From: an uncultured Bacilli bacterium
Lineage (GTDB): Bacteria > Bacillota_I > Bacilli_A > RF39 > UBA660
Length of the DNA stretch: 64,000 bases
Assembly (NCBI GenBank): GCA_934162425.1
Contig: CAKPIS010000002.1
Location: forward strand, 1-64,000
Direction of reading: 5' to 3'
The translations under genes were made by a program, and so were the position numbers. Below the pieces are notes generated by a model. That model was not told where the DNA came from and searched no databases. It saw only the letters and a program-made list of their open reading frames with translations. Below, one piece after another: positions 1 through 9,074 of this stretch; the stretch's first letter is position 1, and every line of letters starts with the position of its first letter.

Positions 1-1139
<1,139 letters not shown>

Positions 1140-1229
1140 ATATTTCAATTTGTTTTGTTTGTGTTCCTAGCTACTCAAATAATCTTGACGTTTTGCTCAG
1201 TTTTCAAAGATCATTTCAACCTCTTTTTT
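1140..1229 (-). promoter_or_regulatory. 16S rRNA leader with antitermination-type box
   Basis: The transcribed leader contains, on the minus strand at about 1183-1213, the element TCTTTGAAAACTGAGCAAAA. This closely matches the TCTTTGAAAACT(A/G)A element found before 16S and 23S genes in Bacilli, which is thought to take part in rRNA antitermination and processing. The match to the family element is from memory; the position and bases are read directly. Confidence 0.65.
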
Positions 1230-1258
1230 TGTAAAGGTTTTTTGCACTCTTTTGTCAA
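1230..1258 (-). promoter_or_regulatory. possible second rrn promoter P2
   Basis: A second perfect TTGACA (1258-1253, minus strand) stands 17 nt from a weaker -10, TTTACA (1235-1230). Tandem rrn promoters are common in Firmicutes. The poor -10 keeps this tentative. Confidence 0.45.
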
Positions 1259-1268
1259 GTGCGTATTA

Positions 1269-1297
1269 AATATACCACATACAGATACCTATGTCAA
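1269..1297 (-). promoter_or_regulatory. rrn promoter P1 (sigma-A, extended -10)
   Basis: On the minus strand there is a perfect -35 TTGACA (1297-1292), a 17-nt spacer and -10 TATATT (1274-1269) preceded by TGG, an extended -10. Upstream of the -35, positions 1298-1337 hold four runs of A spaced by about one helical turn, typical of an UP element. Confidence 0.85.
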
Positions 1298-1336
1298 CAA
1301 CTTTTTTGAAATTTTTTCATTTTTTTTATTTTTTTT

Positions 1337-1356
1337 TCAAAAAAACGTTTTTTTGA
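1337..1356. repeat. 20-bp perfect palindrome upstream of the rRNA promoter
   Basis: TC-A7-CG-T7-GA reads identically on both strands, about 40 bp upstream of the rrn -35. On the minus strand it could end the ntdP transcript (hairpin with flanking T/A runs), or it could be part of the bent A/T-rich upstream region. Neither role can be decided by reading alone. Confidence 0.5.
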
Positions 1357-1417
1357 CCATTTTATAAGGTAAAATAAGCATTTCAAAATTGTTATTTCTG
1401 TATATTATATGCAATTT

Positions 1418-1981
1418 TTATTTTTTATTACCTAAAATTAACATATATTCATCATAATATTTTTTTACTTTTTCATAATTAAATGGTCCTTCTTTTGCTT
1501 CACACAATTTTATGAGGTCACTTAACTCTTGCTTTACAATCTTATCTATCTCATCTGGATAATTCATTTTACTTTTATGATATTCGTATTCTGACTCATC
1601 AAGTATCTTATATGTTCCATCTGGAAATACTCTTAAATCTAAATCATAGTCAATATATTTTATTACTTTTCCTTCTATTATAGTTGGGCTTGCTATGTTG
1701 CAGTAATAATATAGCCCCGTTTTCTTAAATTGACTTATTATGTTGTACCACCTATCCTTATAATAAAAGATTATTGCTGGTTCCTTTGTGTACCACACTC
1801 TACCATCACTATTGTTTACTCTTGCTTTTTTGTTTCCAAATACCAAAAAGTCTTTGTTTGAGGATAACAAAACAGCCTCATCCCAAGTCCTATGTATCTC
1901 TCCATTATGCTTATAACAGTGTATAGTATAATTTTCTCCTATTCTTTTGTTTCTCATGCTACGCTTTTTATTTCCTTTCAT
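1418..1981 (-). CDS. ntdP: nucleoside tri-/diphosphate phosphatase, DUF402 family
   Basis: This 187-residue protein aligns by eye with the B. subtilis YgaC/staphylococcal Ntdp family (DUF402): HCYKHNGEIHR near the N-terminus, REPA-like KEPAIIFYY, YYYCNIASP and YIDYDLDLRVFPDG, then the C-terminal helix KGPFNY. Family members hydrolyse nucleoside tri- and diphosphates in the cytoplasm. The start is uncertain. The first ATG (1981) lies only 6 nt from a TATAAT at 1993-1988, so it would be almost leaderless. The ATG at 1957 (MRNKRIGEN) matches family length better and has AAAGGA upstream, though 15 nt away. No operon partner is visible; the gene stands alone between the rRNA promoter region and the S41 protease terminator. 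Confidence 0.85.
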   Translation of the reverse strand: MKGNKKRSMRNKRIGENYTIHCYKHNGEIHRTWDEAVLLSSNKDFLVFGNKKARVNNSDGRVWYTKEPAIIFYYKDRWYNIISQFKKTGLYYYCNIASPTIIEGKVIKYIDYDLDLRVFPDGTYKILDESEYEYHKSKMNYPDEIDKIVKQELSDLIKLCEAKEGPFNYEKVKKYYDEYMLILGNKK

Positions 1982-2139
1982 CTATATATTATACTTTTTT
2001 ATAACAAAAAACAAGAAAAAACGTTCGCGTAAATGTATATATATTAATTAATTAGATATAATCACGTCAAAAAATTAGGATACTATTAAATAAATATAAG
2101 TTGAATTAAAACTTTATTAAACTTTTATAAAATTCTACG

Positions 2140-2200
2140 AAAAAAACTCTTATATATTTTATAGTCAATTATCCCAACTATTTTATCTATATAAGAGCAT
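2140..2200 (-). terminator. intrinsic terminator after the S41 protease gene
   Basis: A perfect 10-bp inverted repeat CTCTTATATA/TATATAAGAG (arms 2188-2197 and 2147-2156, loop 31 nt) is followed on the minus strand by a run of six T (2146-2141). It sits about 45 bp past the protease stop codon. The long loop makes it weaker than the others here. Confidence 0.6.
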
Positions 2201-2240
2201 TTTATTTTCAAAATTTTTATTTTATGTTTTAATCATTTTA

Positions 2241-3632
2241 TTATTTAGCTACTATGTCTAGTGCTGATTGTAATTGATTATCATTAGCATAGCTAGGATT
2301 TTTAATATATTCTTCACTCAATTCAACTTTATTTGTTGGTTCAACCCCCACCTTATTTACCCAGTTTCCTTTTGGAGAGAGCCATTTTTGAATAGTATAT
2401 TTAATCATTCCTCCAGTTGGAAGCTCTTTAGTTGTCTGAACAGTACCTTTACCATATGAGTTTACACCAACAACTGATGCACCATATGCTTCTTTTAAAC
2501 CTATCGCTAAAATTTCAGAAGCTGATGCGCTGGATTTATTAACCAATACAGCTATAGGATAATTTCTAGACTCAACAGTAGTAGCCTTGTACGCAGTAGT
2601 TTTCTTTTGATCCTGTATCTTGTATATAATAGTGCCTTTAGGAACAAACATATCAAGCATATCAGTTACCGAATGCAAATATCCGCCTGAATTATCTCTT
2701 ACATCTATAACTAATCCCGAAATTGTTTTAGCTTCTAAATCAGAAACTTGCTTTTTAAATTGTTCATATGTGTTATTAGCAAAATTATTTATCAAAACAT
2801 AACCAATTTTTTTACCATTTCTATCAAACACCTTTGATTCAACTGATTCTATTGTAACTACCCTTTTTTCAACATTAAAATCAAGAACTTTACCATCTCT
2901 TTCTATCTTTATGTCTGCAGTCTTCTTACTTTCATCTTTTATAAGTGAAACAACTTCAGTTGTAGTCAACCCTTTAGTAGATTTACCATTAACTTCTAAT
3001 ATCTTATCATTGTACTTTAATCCAGATTCATACGCCGGAGAATTCTTGAAGACAGAAAGTATTATTATATTATTATCTGAATCTATAGTAATTTCTGCTC
3101 CGATACCTTTATATGATCCATTCATAACTTCATTAAAGTTTTCAGTTTCCGACTCATTAAAGTAACTAGTATGAGGATCATCAAGCGATGATAACATTCC
3201 ATCTATTGCACCATCAATTAGTTTGCTATCATCAACTTTTTTATAATATGAATCCTTAATTAATGCGTAAACTTCTTCAAATTCCTCTAAAGTATCACTT
3301 TTAGATGAACTAGTTTGTATATATCCATTATTACTACCATTAATAACTATTTTAGTTAACAATATTGAAATCATAGAAATAAAAAATCCAATTATAATTA
3401 ATTGATATACTTTTAAATTACTCTTTTTATTTAATTTTCTATCAATAGAACTGCTATCTAAACTTTCTTCATCATATATTGAAGAGGCTTTTATCTCTAA
3501 ATCATTAATTGTTTTTTCTAACTCATCTATATTTTTATCTAAATCATCTATTTCTTTATTTAGTTTTTTTTCTTCTTTATTTCCTTCTTTATTTATTTCT
3601 TTTTCATTTTCTTCTTTATTCTTACTTTCCAT
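2241..3632 (-). CDS. ctpA: S41 carboxyl-terminal processing protease (membrane anchored, PDZ)
   Basis: This 463-residue protease of the CtpA/CtpB type probably cleaves proteins outside the membrane. Residues 1-70 are a very charged Lys/Glu-rich segment with a likely coiled coil (20-55), followed by one membrane helix (77-96). After this come a PDZ domain (YKGIGAEI to about VEKRV) and the S41 core. The catalytic Ser/Lys/Gln pattern is visible as S370 in SASASE, K395 in YGKGTVQ and Q399, with the same spacing as B. subtilis CtpB. A GGAGG lies 10 nt before the ATG. The long acidic-basic cytoplasmic N-terminus is unusual. CtpB acts in sporulation signalling in Bacillus; Spo0A and GerQ in this window make a similar role possible but unproven. 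Confidence 0.93.
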   Translation of the reverse strand: MESKNKEENEKEINKEGNKEEKKLNKEIDDLDKNIDELEKTINDLEIKASSIYDEESLDSSSIDRKLNKKSNLKVYQLIIIGFFISMISILLTKIVINGSNNGYIQTSSSKSDTLEEFEEVYALIKDSYYKKVDDSKLIDGAIDGMLSSLDDPHTSYFNESETENFNEVMNGSYKGIGAEITIDSDNNIIILSVFKNSPAYESGLKYNDKILEVNGKSTKGLTTTEVVSLIKDESKKTADIKIERDGKVLDFNVEKRVVTIESVESKVFDRNGKKIGYVLINNFANNTYEQFKKQVSDLEAKTISGLVIDVRDNSGGYLHSVTDMLDMFVPKGTIIYKIQDQKKTTAYKATTVESRNYPIAVLVNKSSASASEILAIGLKEAYGASVVGVNSYGKGTVQTTKELPTGGMIKYTIQKWLSPKGNWVNKVGVEPTNKVELSEEYIKNPSYANDNQLQSALDIVAK

Positions 3633-3854
3633 ATATAGCAGACCTCCATAACTAAAATATCAAATAAAATAAATATGTCATAACTTAAGTATCATTTTAA
3701 TAGTGATTATAATAGTATTTATAACCACATTCTTTAATATGATAATTAAATAGTCTTTATTCTACGATTATATTTTATATCATTTTTACACTTATATCAA
3801 GACTTCTTTTCTTAGATTTTAATATAACGCCAATTTTAATATATTTCTTTATAA

Positions 3855-3887
3855 TAAATAAAAAGCAACCATAATATATATAGTTAC
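3855..3887 (-). terminator. intrinsic terminator
   Basis: Minus-strand hairpin GTAACTATA/TATGGTTGC (9 bp with two G-U pairs, loop about 5 nt) followed by TTTTTATTTATT. It ends the transcript of the thioredoxin-like gene. The rest of the gap up to the protease gene is A/T-rich with no recognisable element. Confidence 0.75.
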
Positions 3888-3898
3888 TTCATTATTCC

Positions 3899-4363
3899 TT
3901 AATTACCTAATTTTTCTGCAATTTCATCTTCGCTAGAAGTATAATAAGTAATTTTCTTATTATTTATTGTAAGTAATGTTGGAGTTTTAACTTTTAATTC
4001 ATCTTTATTTGTAGCACTACTATTTTCCTCATCTGATAATACAAATTTATTTATAACTTCATCTGTATTAACCTTATATAGTTTTATATCGCCCTTATAA
4101 GAACTTATTATTAAGTCTAAGTTATCAGTTTTATTCTTCTCACTATAGAAAATAACCATATATTCATTTTCAGACTTATCAAATGTAGTACTAGCCATTA
4201 TCATATTATCATAAGAATTATCACTTGCAGAACTATCGGTATTATCTTTTTTTCCGCCAATATTAATTTCTCCTGTTGCAATAGCAATCATAAAATACAC
4301 TATCACAAGAGAAAATATAACTACTATCCCAACAATTATTCCGTTTTTTACTTCTTTATTCAT
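3899..4363 (-). CDS. single-pass membrane protein with thioredoxin-like domain, no CxxC
   Basis: The protein has 154 residues from the ATG at 4363, chosen because AAAGGTGAT sits 7 nt upstream and the promoter at 4380-4408 would cut off any longer form. A membrane helix lies at about residues 8-30, followed by a Ser/Asp-rich linker and a domain whose pattern (EYMVIFYSEKN, then a long helix, then KVKTPTLLTINNKKITYY) resembles a thioredoxin fold with a cis-Pro after T. The usual CxxC is absent (FYSEKN instead), so redox activity is not expected. The domain probably faces outward. Function unknown; the thioredoxin-like assignment is a moderate-confidence inference from pattern alone. Confidence 0.6.
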   Translation of the reverse strand: MNKEVKNGIIVGIVVIFSLVIVYFMIAIATGEINIGGKKDNTDSSASDNSYDNMIMASTTFDKSENEYMVIFYSEKNKTDNLDLIISSYKGDIKLYKVNTDEVINKFVLSDEENSSATNKDELKVKTPTLLTINNKKITYYTSSEDEIAEKLGN

Positions 4364-4379
4364 AACAATCACCTTTGTA

Positions 4380-4408
4380 ATTGTATCACAAAGGCTCTTA
4401 TTTGGCAA
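4380..4408 (-). promoter_or_regulatory. sigma-A promoter
   Basis: TTGCCA (4408-4403), 17-nt spacer, TACAAT (4385-4380) with an extended TGA. It lies directly before the ribosome binding site of the thioredoxin-like gene and decides that gene's start. Confidence 0.8.
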
Positions 4409-4452
4409 ACATTTGATGCTTATTATTTGATTTTCGCAAGAAAATTTTATTA

Positions 4453-5463
4453 TTATTTTCCAACTGGCATAGTTGCAACTGATTTAGCTACAGTAACTAA
4501 TTCACTAACCGATAAATCACTAGATACTAAATAATACTCTATATCATTGCTAATCCAGCTTACAGAAGATGAACCTATTATACCAATACTATCTGTTAAT
4601 AAATCTATATCCCCACTAGTTGGCACTATTTCTAATTCATCTAGCTTGTTTACTTTTTCTTCAACTAACATAAATGATTGCTCACCATTAAATGTGAGTA
4701 TTATTCTTTCTCCACCATCTAATTCTACTGTCTTTTCTGTTTCAAGATAAGTTCCTTCTGGTAAATACATTGGATATATTGCCTCATCAAAAGAAGATGT
4801 CTTTTTTTCTGTTTTAGTAGTATCTGATGTTTTAATATTTTCTTCTACATCGAAATAATCATCATTAAATTTAGCTCTCATATCTACAGACTTATAATCA
4901 ACTCTTATTTGTTCATTATCATTTTTATCATACACAACCACACTTTTAATTATACAGTTTTTATCAAGCGTTACCTTTTGATATGATAAATTAGAATTAT
5001 TTTTATAATTAACAGTGCTTTTAAACACATAATTTTTTCCATCTTTTTTCATTGTAAGCTTGGTATCATTTTTCATATCATTTAAAACTGAGTTAATTAA
5101 ATAGCTCTGTGAATTGTTATATGGCCATTTACTTTGAAATTTAAAACTTTTATTTAAATTTGGTGATAGAACATAAACACCTTCATCATTTTTTAATATT
5201 ATTTGTTCATGGTTATTTGTTTTGTTTCGTAATGACACTCTAAAATAATCTGATTTTTTATATGATGCTGTTACATCGTATCTATATACATCTTCATTAT
5301 TTATAAGCTTCATTTCTGCTTCTACTTGATATCCATTTGTTTTTGAAACATTTTTTTCAAACTTTTTCAAAACAGATTTTGCATTTTCCTTTCCGCAACC
5401 AGATAAACTAATTAAGCTTATTATTGCTACTGTCAAAACCAAAAATTTTTTTATCTTTTTCAC
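4453..5463 (-). CDS. LolA-fold-like lipoprotein, YdcC/GerS-like
   Basis: This 336-residue lipoprotein starts with GTG (GAGGTGAG 5 nt upstream). The signal peptide MKKIKKFLVLTVAIISLISL ends in a lipobox with Cys at residue 23. The mature part has the repeated beta-strand pattern of LolA-like proteins (EAEMKL, YRYDVTASYKKSDYFRVSL, YKSVDMRAKFNDDYFDVEE), then a second C-terminal domain (DEAIYPMYLPEGTYLETE...). B. subtilis YdcC and clostridial GerS are similar lipoproteins of the sporulation/germination programme. The promoter at 5491-5518 looks sigma-E dependent, which supports a sporulation role. The family assignment rests on size, lipobox, strand pattern and promoter, not on a search. Confidence 0.7.
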   Translation of the reverse strand: MKKIKKFLVLTVAIISLISLSGCGKENAKSVLKKFEKNVSKTNGYQVEAEMKLINNEDVYRYDVTASYKKSDYFRVSLRNKTNNHEQIILKNDEGVYVLSPNLNKSFKFQSKWPYNNSQSYLINSVLNDMKNDTKLTMKKDGKNYVFKSTVNYKNNSNLSYQKVTLDKNCIIKSVVVYDKNDNEQIRVDYKSVDMRAKFNDDYFDVEENIKTSDTTKTEKKTSSFDEAIYPMYLPEGTYLETEKTVELDGGERIILTFNGEQSFMLVEEKVNKLDELEIVPTSGDIDLLTDSIGIIGSSSVSWISNDIEYYLVSSDLSVSELVTVAKSVATMPVGK

Positions 5464-5490
5464 TTTCTCACCTCTTCATATTTTCATTTA

Positions 5491-5518
5491 ATTATATGGA
5501 TTAAATTTTCTAATATGC
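5491..5518 (-). promoter_or_regulatory. sigma-E-like sporulation promoter
   Basis: On the minus strand GCATATT (5518-5512) and CATATAAT (5498-5491) are separated by 13 nt. This matches the Bacillus sigma-E consensus KMATATT-N13/14-CATACAMT in all 7 of the -35 and 7 of 8 of the -10 positions. It lies about 28 nt before the lipoprotein GTG. Confidence 0.65.
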
Positions 5519-5597
5519 AAATTTAAACATTTTTTAATAAGTAAACGTATAAAAAACATTTTTTTGATTATCATAGTAATATAAAAGGAGGAAAATT

Positions 5598-5804
5598 ATG
5601 AAAACATTACAAATCATTTCACTAGTTTTTGTAATTATTGGAGCATTAAACTGGGGACTTATTGGATTATTTAATTTCGACCTTGTTGCAACAATATTTG
5701 GAGGAGCTACTGAAATAGGTTCTAAGATAATTTATATAATAGTTGGAATAGCTGGCTTAATAAGCATTAAGACATTAGCAGATTTAATTGATGATATAAA
5801 ATAA
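5598..5804 (+). CDS. DUF378 small membrane protein
   Basis: This 68-residue plus-strand protein has two membrane helices (about residues 4-24 and 42-60) and the DUF378 signature ALNWGLIGLFNFDLVA, as in B. subtilis YuzA. The function of the family is unknown. AAGGAGG stands 7 nt before the ATG. It is transcribed away from the YdcC-like lipoprotein and converges on truA through a shared terminator. No clear sigma-A promoter was found in the 130-bp divergent gap. Confidence 0.9.
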   Translation: MKTLQIISLVFVIIGALNWGLIGLFNFDLVATIFGGATEIGSKIIYIIVGIAGLISIKTLADLIDDIK

Positions 5805-5836
5805 AACACCCGAGAAATTTATTTCTGGATGTTTTT
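5803..5836. terminator. bidirectional terminator between DUF378 gene and truA
   Basis: A hairpin with an AGAAAT/ATTTCT core and a partly paired ACACCC/GGATGT base has A runs on the left and T runs on the right. It can therefore end both convergent transcripts. It overlaps the last codons of truA. Confidence 0.7.
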
Positions 5837-6565
5837 ATATTTAACATTTTTTAAGCATAAGCCGCATGCAGGCGCTGTAAGTCCTATTTTAGTTCTGTCT
5901 TTACAGTTTAAAAGGAAGGGTATATTTTCTGGCCTTTCTTTTTGTTCTCCTATTTTAATTAAGAGACCAACCATGTTTCTAACTTGATATTTTAAGAAAC
6001 CAGAGCCCGTAAATGTTATAGTTAATATATCATTTTTATTTGTTAAAGTGGCAGAATATATGCACCTTACTTTATCACTTCTTTTATCTTCTGCACTTAC
6101 AAACGTAGTAAAGTCGTGCTTCCCCTTAAAATATTTTAAAGCATCATCAATTAAAGCAATATTTAATTTTTTGCCATATTGATATATAAATCCCCTTGTA
6201 AGCGGATTATATAAGCCCATATTTATATTATATTCATAAGTTTTTTCTAAAGCCATATATCTAGCATGAAAATCATCTGGTACTTTTAAAACCTTATTTA
6301 TATATATATCATTAGGTAAATAACTATTTAATGCTTTTTTAAATTTATCTAGATTAATATCATAATCCACATCAAAATGTGCCATTTGATGAAGCGCATT
6401 AACTCCTCTATCAGTTCTACCAGATGAGTATATAACTACGCTTTTATTGTTATTAATACTAGTTAACACTCTCTCTATTTCACCTTGAACAGTTCTTAAA
6501 TTTTTTTGTTTTTGATAACCAGAAAAATTCATACCAGAATAAGAAAAATCAATTAAATATCTCAT
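5819..6565 (-). CDS. truA: tRNA pseudouridine(38-40) synthase
   Basis: TruA converts U38-U40 of tRNA anticodon arms to pseudouridine. The 248-residue protein has the catalytic Asp52 in SGRTDRGV, plus HARYMALEKTYEY and the C-terminal FLKYQVRNMVG motif. The ATG at 6565 overlaps the ecfT stop as ATGA, so translation is coupled; a longer GTG start at 6571 is possible. Gene order ecfA1-ecfA2-ecfT-truA is the usual Firmicutes arrangement. The last codons form half of the terminator shared with the convergent DUF378 gene. Confidence 0.97.
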   Translation of the reverse strand: MRYLIDFSYSGMNFSGYQKQKNLRTVQGEIERVLTSINNNKSVVIYSSGRTDRGVNALHQMAHFDVDYDINLDKFKKALNSYLPNDIYINKVLKVPDDFHARYMALEKTYEYNINMGLYNPLTRGFIYQYGKKLNIALIDDALKYFKGKHDFTTFVSAEDKRSDKVRCIYSATLTNKNDILTITFTGSGFLKYQVRNMVGLLIKIGEQKERPENIPFLLNCKDRTKIGLTAPACGLCLKNVKYKNIQK

Positions 6566-7302
6566 AACCACCCCATATAAAAAACAAAATAAATTAAAAC
6601 TAAATCTAACACTATTAAAGATATATCTAACTTAGAACCCTTATACTCGTGATAATTAGTTCTTGTTTTAGATAAACCATAAAATCTTAATTTCATAGCA
6701 GCCTTTTTTCGTTTTGATAGTTTATAGGATAAAGATATCGCAGGTATTATCATTTTCTTAAATGTAACTAACTTACTAGATGAATAAGAAACACCACGAT
6801 AAGCCATTGATTTTCTTACGTTTTTATATTGTACAAACAAAGCTTCTATAAACTTAATAGTAAGAGCTATTTTAAGCGATATTTTAGAGATTGGAATCTT
6901 ATATTTTTTTAAGAAAGAAAACAAGCATTCAAATCCCCATGCTATCTCACTTAAAGAAGTCGTAAAAGTAACAATTAAAAGTAAAAATATAATAATCATT
7001 ATTTTTATACATATCATAATAGATAACCATACATTAAAACTAATTAAATATGTAATAATTAAAAATATTAAGTATATTGGCCATACTAATAATAAGTTAG
7101 ATATATATGCATTAGGCTTTATCTTACTTAGATACGCTACAAATAATAATATAATAGAAAAAATAGCTAAAGAAACATAATCTCTTATTAAAATAACTAT
7201 CAAAAAAGAAAGTAATAGCCATAAAATTTTTCTTTTAGAATTCATACTGTGAATTAAAGAAGTACCATCTATATACCTAAAAAATGGATAATTATTATTC
7301 AT
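6562..7302 (-). CDS. ecfT: ECF transporter transmembrane (T) component
   Basis: EcfT links the two ATPases to interchangeable vitamin- or metal-binding S components. The 246-residue protein has membrane helices at roughly 23-45, 53-75, 80-110, 125-150 and at the C-terminus. The cytoplasmic coupling helices have the family Ala-Arg pattern in altered form (KSMAYRGVSYS, KKAAMKLRFYGL). The start is ATG at 7302 (GGTGA 5 nt upstream; the ATG at 7305 is the alternative). It overlaps the end of ecfA2 out of frame, indicating tight translational coupling. No S component is encoded nearby. Confidence 0.92.
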   Translation of the reverse strand: MNNNYPFFRYIDGTSLIHSMNSKRKILWLLLSFLIVILIRDYVSLAIFSIILLFVAYLSKIKPNAYISNLLLVWPIYLIFLIITYLISFNVWLSIMICIKIMIIIFLLLIVTFTTSLSEIAWGFECLFSFLKKYKIPISKISLKIALTIKFIEALFVQYKNVRKSMAYRGVSYSSSKLVTFKKMIIPAISLSYKLSKRKKAAMKLRFYGLSKTRTNYHEYKGSKLDISLIVLDLVLIYFVFYMGWL

Positions 7303-8161
7303 CATAATCACCATCTTCCTTATATACACTAACAATTCCTCTTATTAAATCATTAGTATTTTTTCTATAGCCTAAATCTATACCAGTCTTATCATAAAAT
7401 AATCTTTCAAATTTAATTATACTAGGTATAGGAGTATTATTTTCATTTAAAAACTCGGTATCTGCAAAAACATCTATTTTTGGTCCTTCTTTAACTACGC
7501 ATCCATTATTTAATACCACTACATTATCTACCATTTCATATAACAAATCCACATCATGCGTAACTATTATAATTGTTTTAGAATATCTTTCCTTTAATTT
7601 CTTTATTATTTTAATAAGTCTTTTTTTACATTTATTATCAAGACCAATAGTAGGTTCATCTAAAATTAATAATTTTGGATTAGAAATAAGAACTGATGCT
7701 ATTGCAACTAGTCTTTTTTCACCACCATTTAACGCAAATGGACTTCTAGATATATAACTTTCATCTAATCCTACCATTTTAAGAGCTTTTATTACCTTAT
7801 TTTTAATACTTCTTTTTTTAGATGAATAAATTTTTTCAGAAAAAGCTACTTCCTCGCCTACAGTATTACAAAAAAATTGTTTTTCTGGTAATTGATACAC
7901 TAATCCTACATCATATCTAAATTTATTAAAGTTAAAACCTTTTTTATATAAAGTATAATTTCCAACAGTAATATCCCCGCAATCTGGTTTAGTTATACCA
8001 TTCATAAGTTCAAGTAAAGTAGTTTTCCCACTGCCTATTGGTCCTATTATTCCATGTATTAGTCCACTTTGAAGATATAAATTAACATTATCTAAAGCCT
8101 TTTTCTCACTCTTAAGACCTCTGTTATAAGAAAAAGATACATGTTCAAATACTACTTCCAT
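7295..8161 (-). CDS. ecfA2: ECF transporter ATPase, EcfA2 type
   Basis: This ABC ATPase of 288 residues drives energy-coupling-factor uptake as a heterodimer with EcfA1. Visible motifs are Walker A GPIGSGKTT (40-48), Q-loop YQLPEKQFF, signature LNGGEKR, Walker B LLILDEPT and the switch His in IIVTHDVD. The signature starts LNGG rather than LSGG, a change often tolerated in one partner of such pairs. The ATG overlaps the ecfA1 stop by 10 nt. Confidence 0.95.
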   Translation of the reverse strand: MEVVFEHVSFSYNRGLKSEKKALDNVNLYLQSGLIHGIIGPIGSGKTTLLELMNGITKPDCGDITVGNYTLYKKGFNFNKFRYDVGLVYQLPEKQFFCNTVGEEVAFSEKIYSSKKRSIKNKVIKALKMVGLDESYISRSPFALNGGEKRLVAIASVLISNPKLLILDEPTIGLDNKCKKRLIKIIKKLKERYSKTIIIVTHDVDLLYEMVDNVVVLNNGCVVKEGPKIDVFADTEFLNENNTPIPSIIKFERLFYDKTGIDLGYRKNTNDLIRGIVSVYKEDGDYDE

Positions 8162-8958
8162 AATTCATTCACCAAACCCTCTAAGTCAAGCTTAATATCA
8201 GATACTAAATTATATAATTTAAGCTTTTTAGACAACTCTACAGAAAAAGGTACTTCAAGTCCTATTTTTCTCATAACAAGTTCTTCTTCAAATACAGAAG
8301 GAAAAGAGCCATCTACAACTATTTTACCATCATTTAATATAATAAGTCTATCTGAGTATTTAGCTTCATCCAAATCATGAGTAAAAGATATAATAGTAAC
8401 CTTTTTTCTTACATTATAATCTTTTAATATCTTAAATATTTCTTCACGTTCATTTATATCTATCATAAGTAAAGCTTCATCTAAAACTAATATTCTAGGT
8501 TCTAGCATAAGAGCACAAGCAAGAGAAACTTTTTGTTTTTGTCCACCAGATAACTCATATGGATTTTGCTTTAAAATATCTTCCATTTTAAGTAGTTTAG
8601 ATATTTCATTTATCTTTTTTTTAATAGTCTTAGGCATAATTGCCATATTTTCTAACGAAAAAGCTAATTCATCTTCTACTGTCTCACATGCAAAAAAATT
8701 ATCTGGTGTATCAAATGCAAAACCAGTATCTTTTCTTATATCAAATAAATTCTTTTTATCAAGCACATAATCAAGTATCTTAATACAAGAATATGATTTT
8801 TCAAGACCAGCTAATAACTTAACTAAAGTAGTTTTACCAGAACCATTAGGTCCAGCTATAGTAACCCATGAACCACGATCTATTTTTAAGTTAAAATTAT
8901 CAAACACAAAATTATTCTTATATCTAAATGTTAAGTCATTTATCTCTACTATACTCAT
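8152..8958 (-). CDS. ecfA1: ECF transporter ATPase, EcfA1 type
   Basis: First gene of the ECF operon, 268 residues. Walker A GPNGSGKTT (36-44), Q-loop FDTPDNFF, signature LSGGQKQKV, Walker B RILVLDEALLMID and switch SFTHDLDEA are all present. LDEA instead of LDEP after Walker B is usual for EcfA1. AAAGGAG precedes the ATG. In most Firmicutes this gene follows rplQ directly; here about 5.3 kb of accessory genes lies between them, so the ECF operon needs its own promoter (a TATAAT-like stretch is near 8995, without a convincing -35). Confidence 0.95.
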   Translation of the reverse strand: MSIVEINDLTFRYKNNFVFDNFNLKIDRGSWVTIAGPNGSGKTTLVKLLAGLEKSYSCIKILDYVLDKKNLFDIRKDTGFAFDTPDNFFACETVEDELAFSLENMAIMPKTIKKKINEISKLLKMEDILKQNPYELSGGQKQKVSLACALMLEPRILVLDEALLMIDINEREEIFKILKDYNVRKKVTIISFTHDLDEAKYSDRLIILNDGKIVVDGSFPSVFEEELVMRKIGLEVPFSVELSKKLKLYNLVSDIKLDLEGLVNELWK

Positions 8959-9045
8959 ATTAAGATACTCCTTTCCCTTAAATTTAAGGTATTATTATAT
9001 AACAAATAAATAAAAAAATCTACTGTTTTAAGAAAATGTGAGCAA

Positions 9046-9070
9046 ATAAAAACTTGGTTGTTAGCCAAGA
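9046..9070 (-). terminator. intrinsic terminator after the prepilin gene
   Basis: Minus-strand stem CTTGG/CCAAG with a 7-nt loop followed by TTTTTATTTG. It separates the SDR-prepilin pair from the ECF operon. Confidence 0.7.
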
Positions 9071-9074
9071 AATT

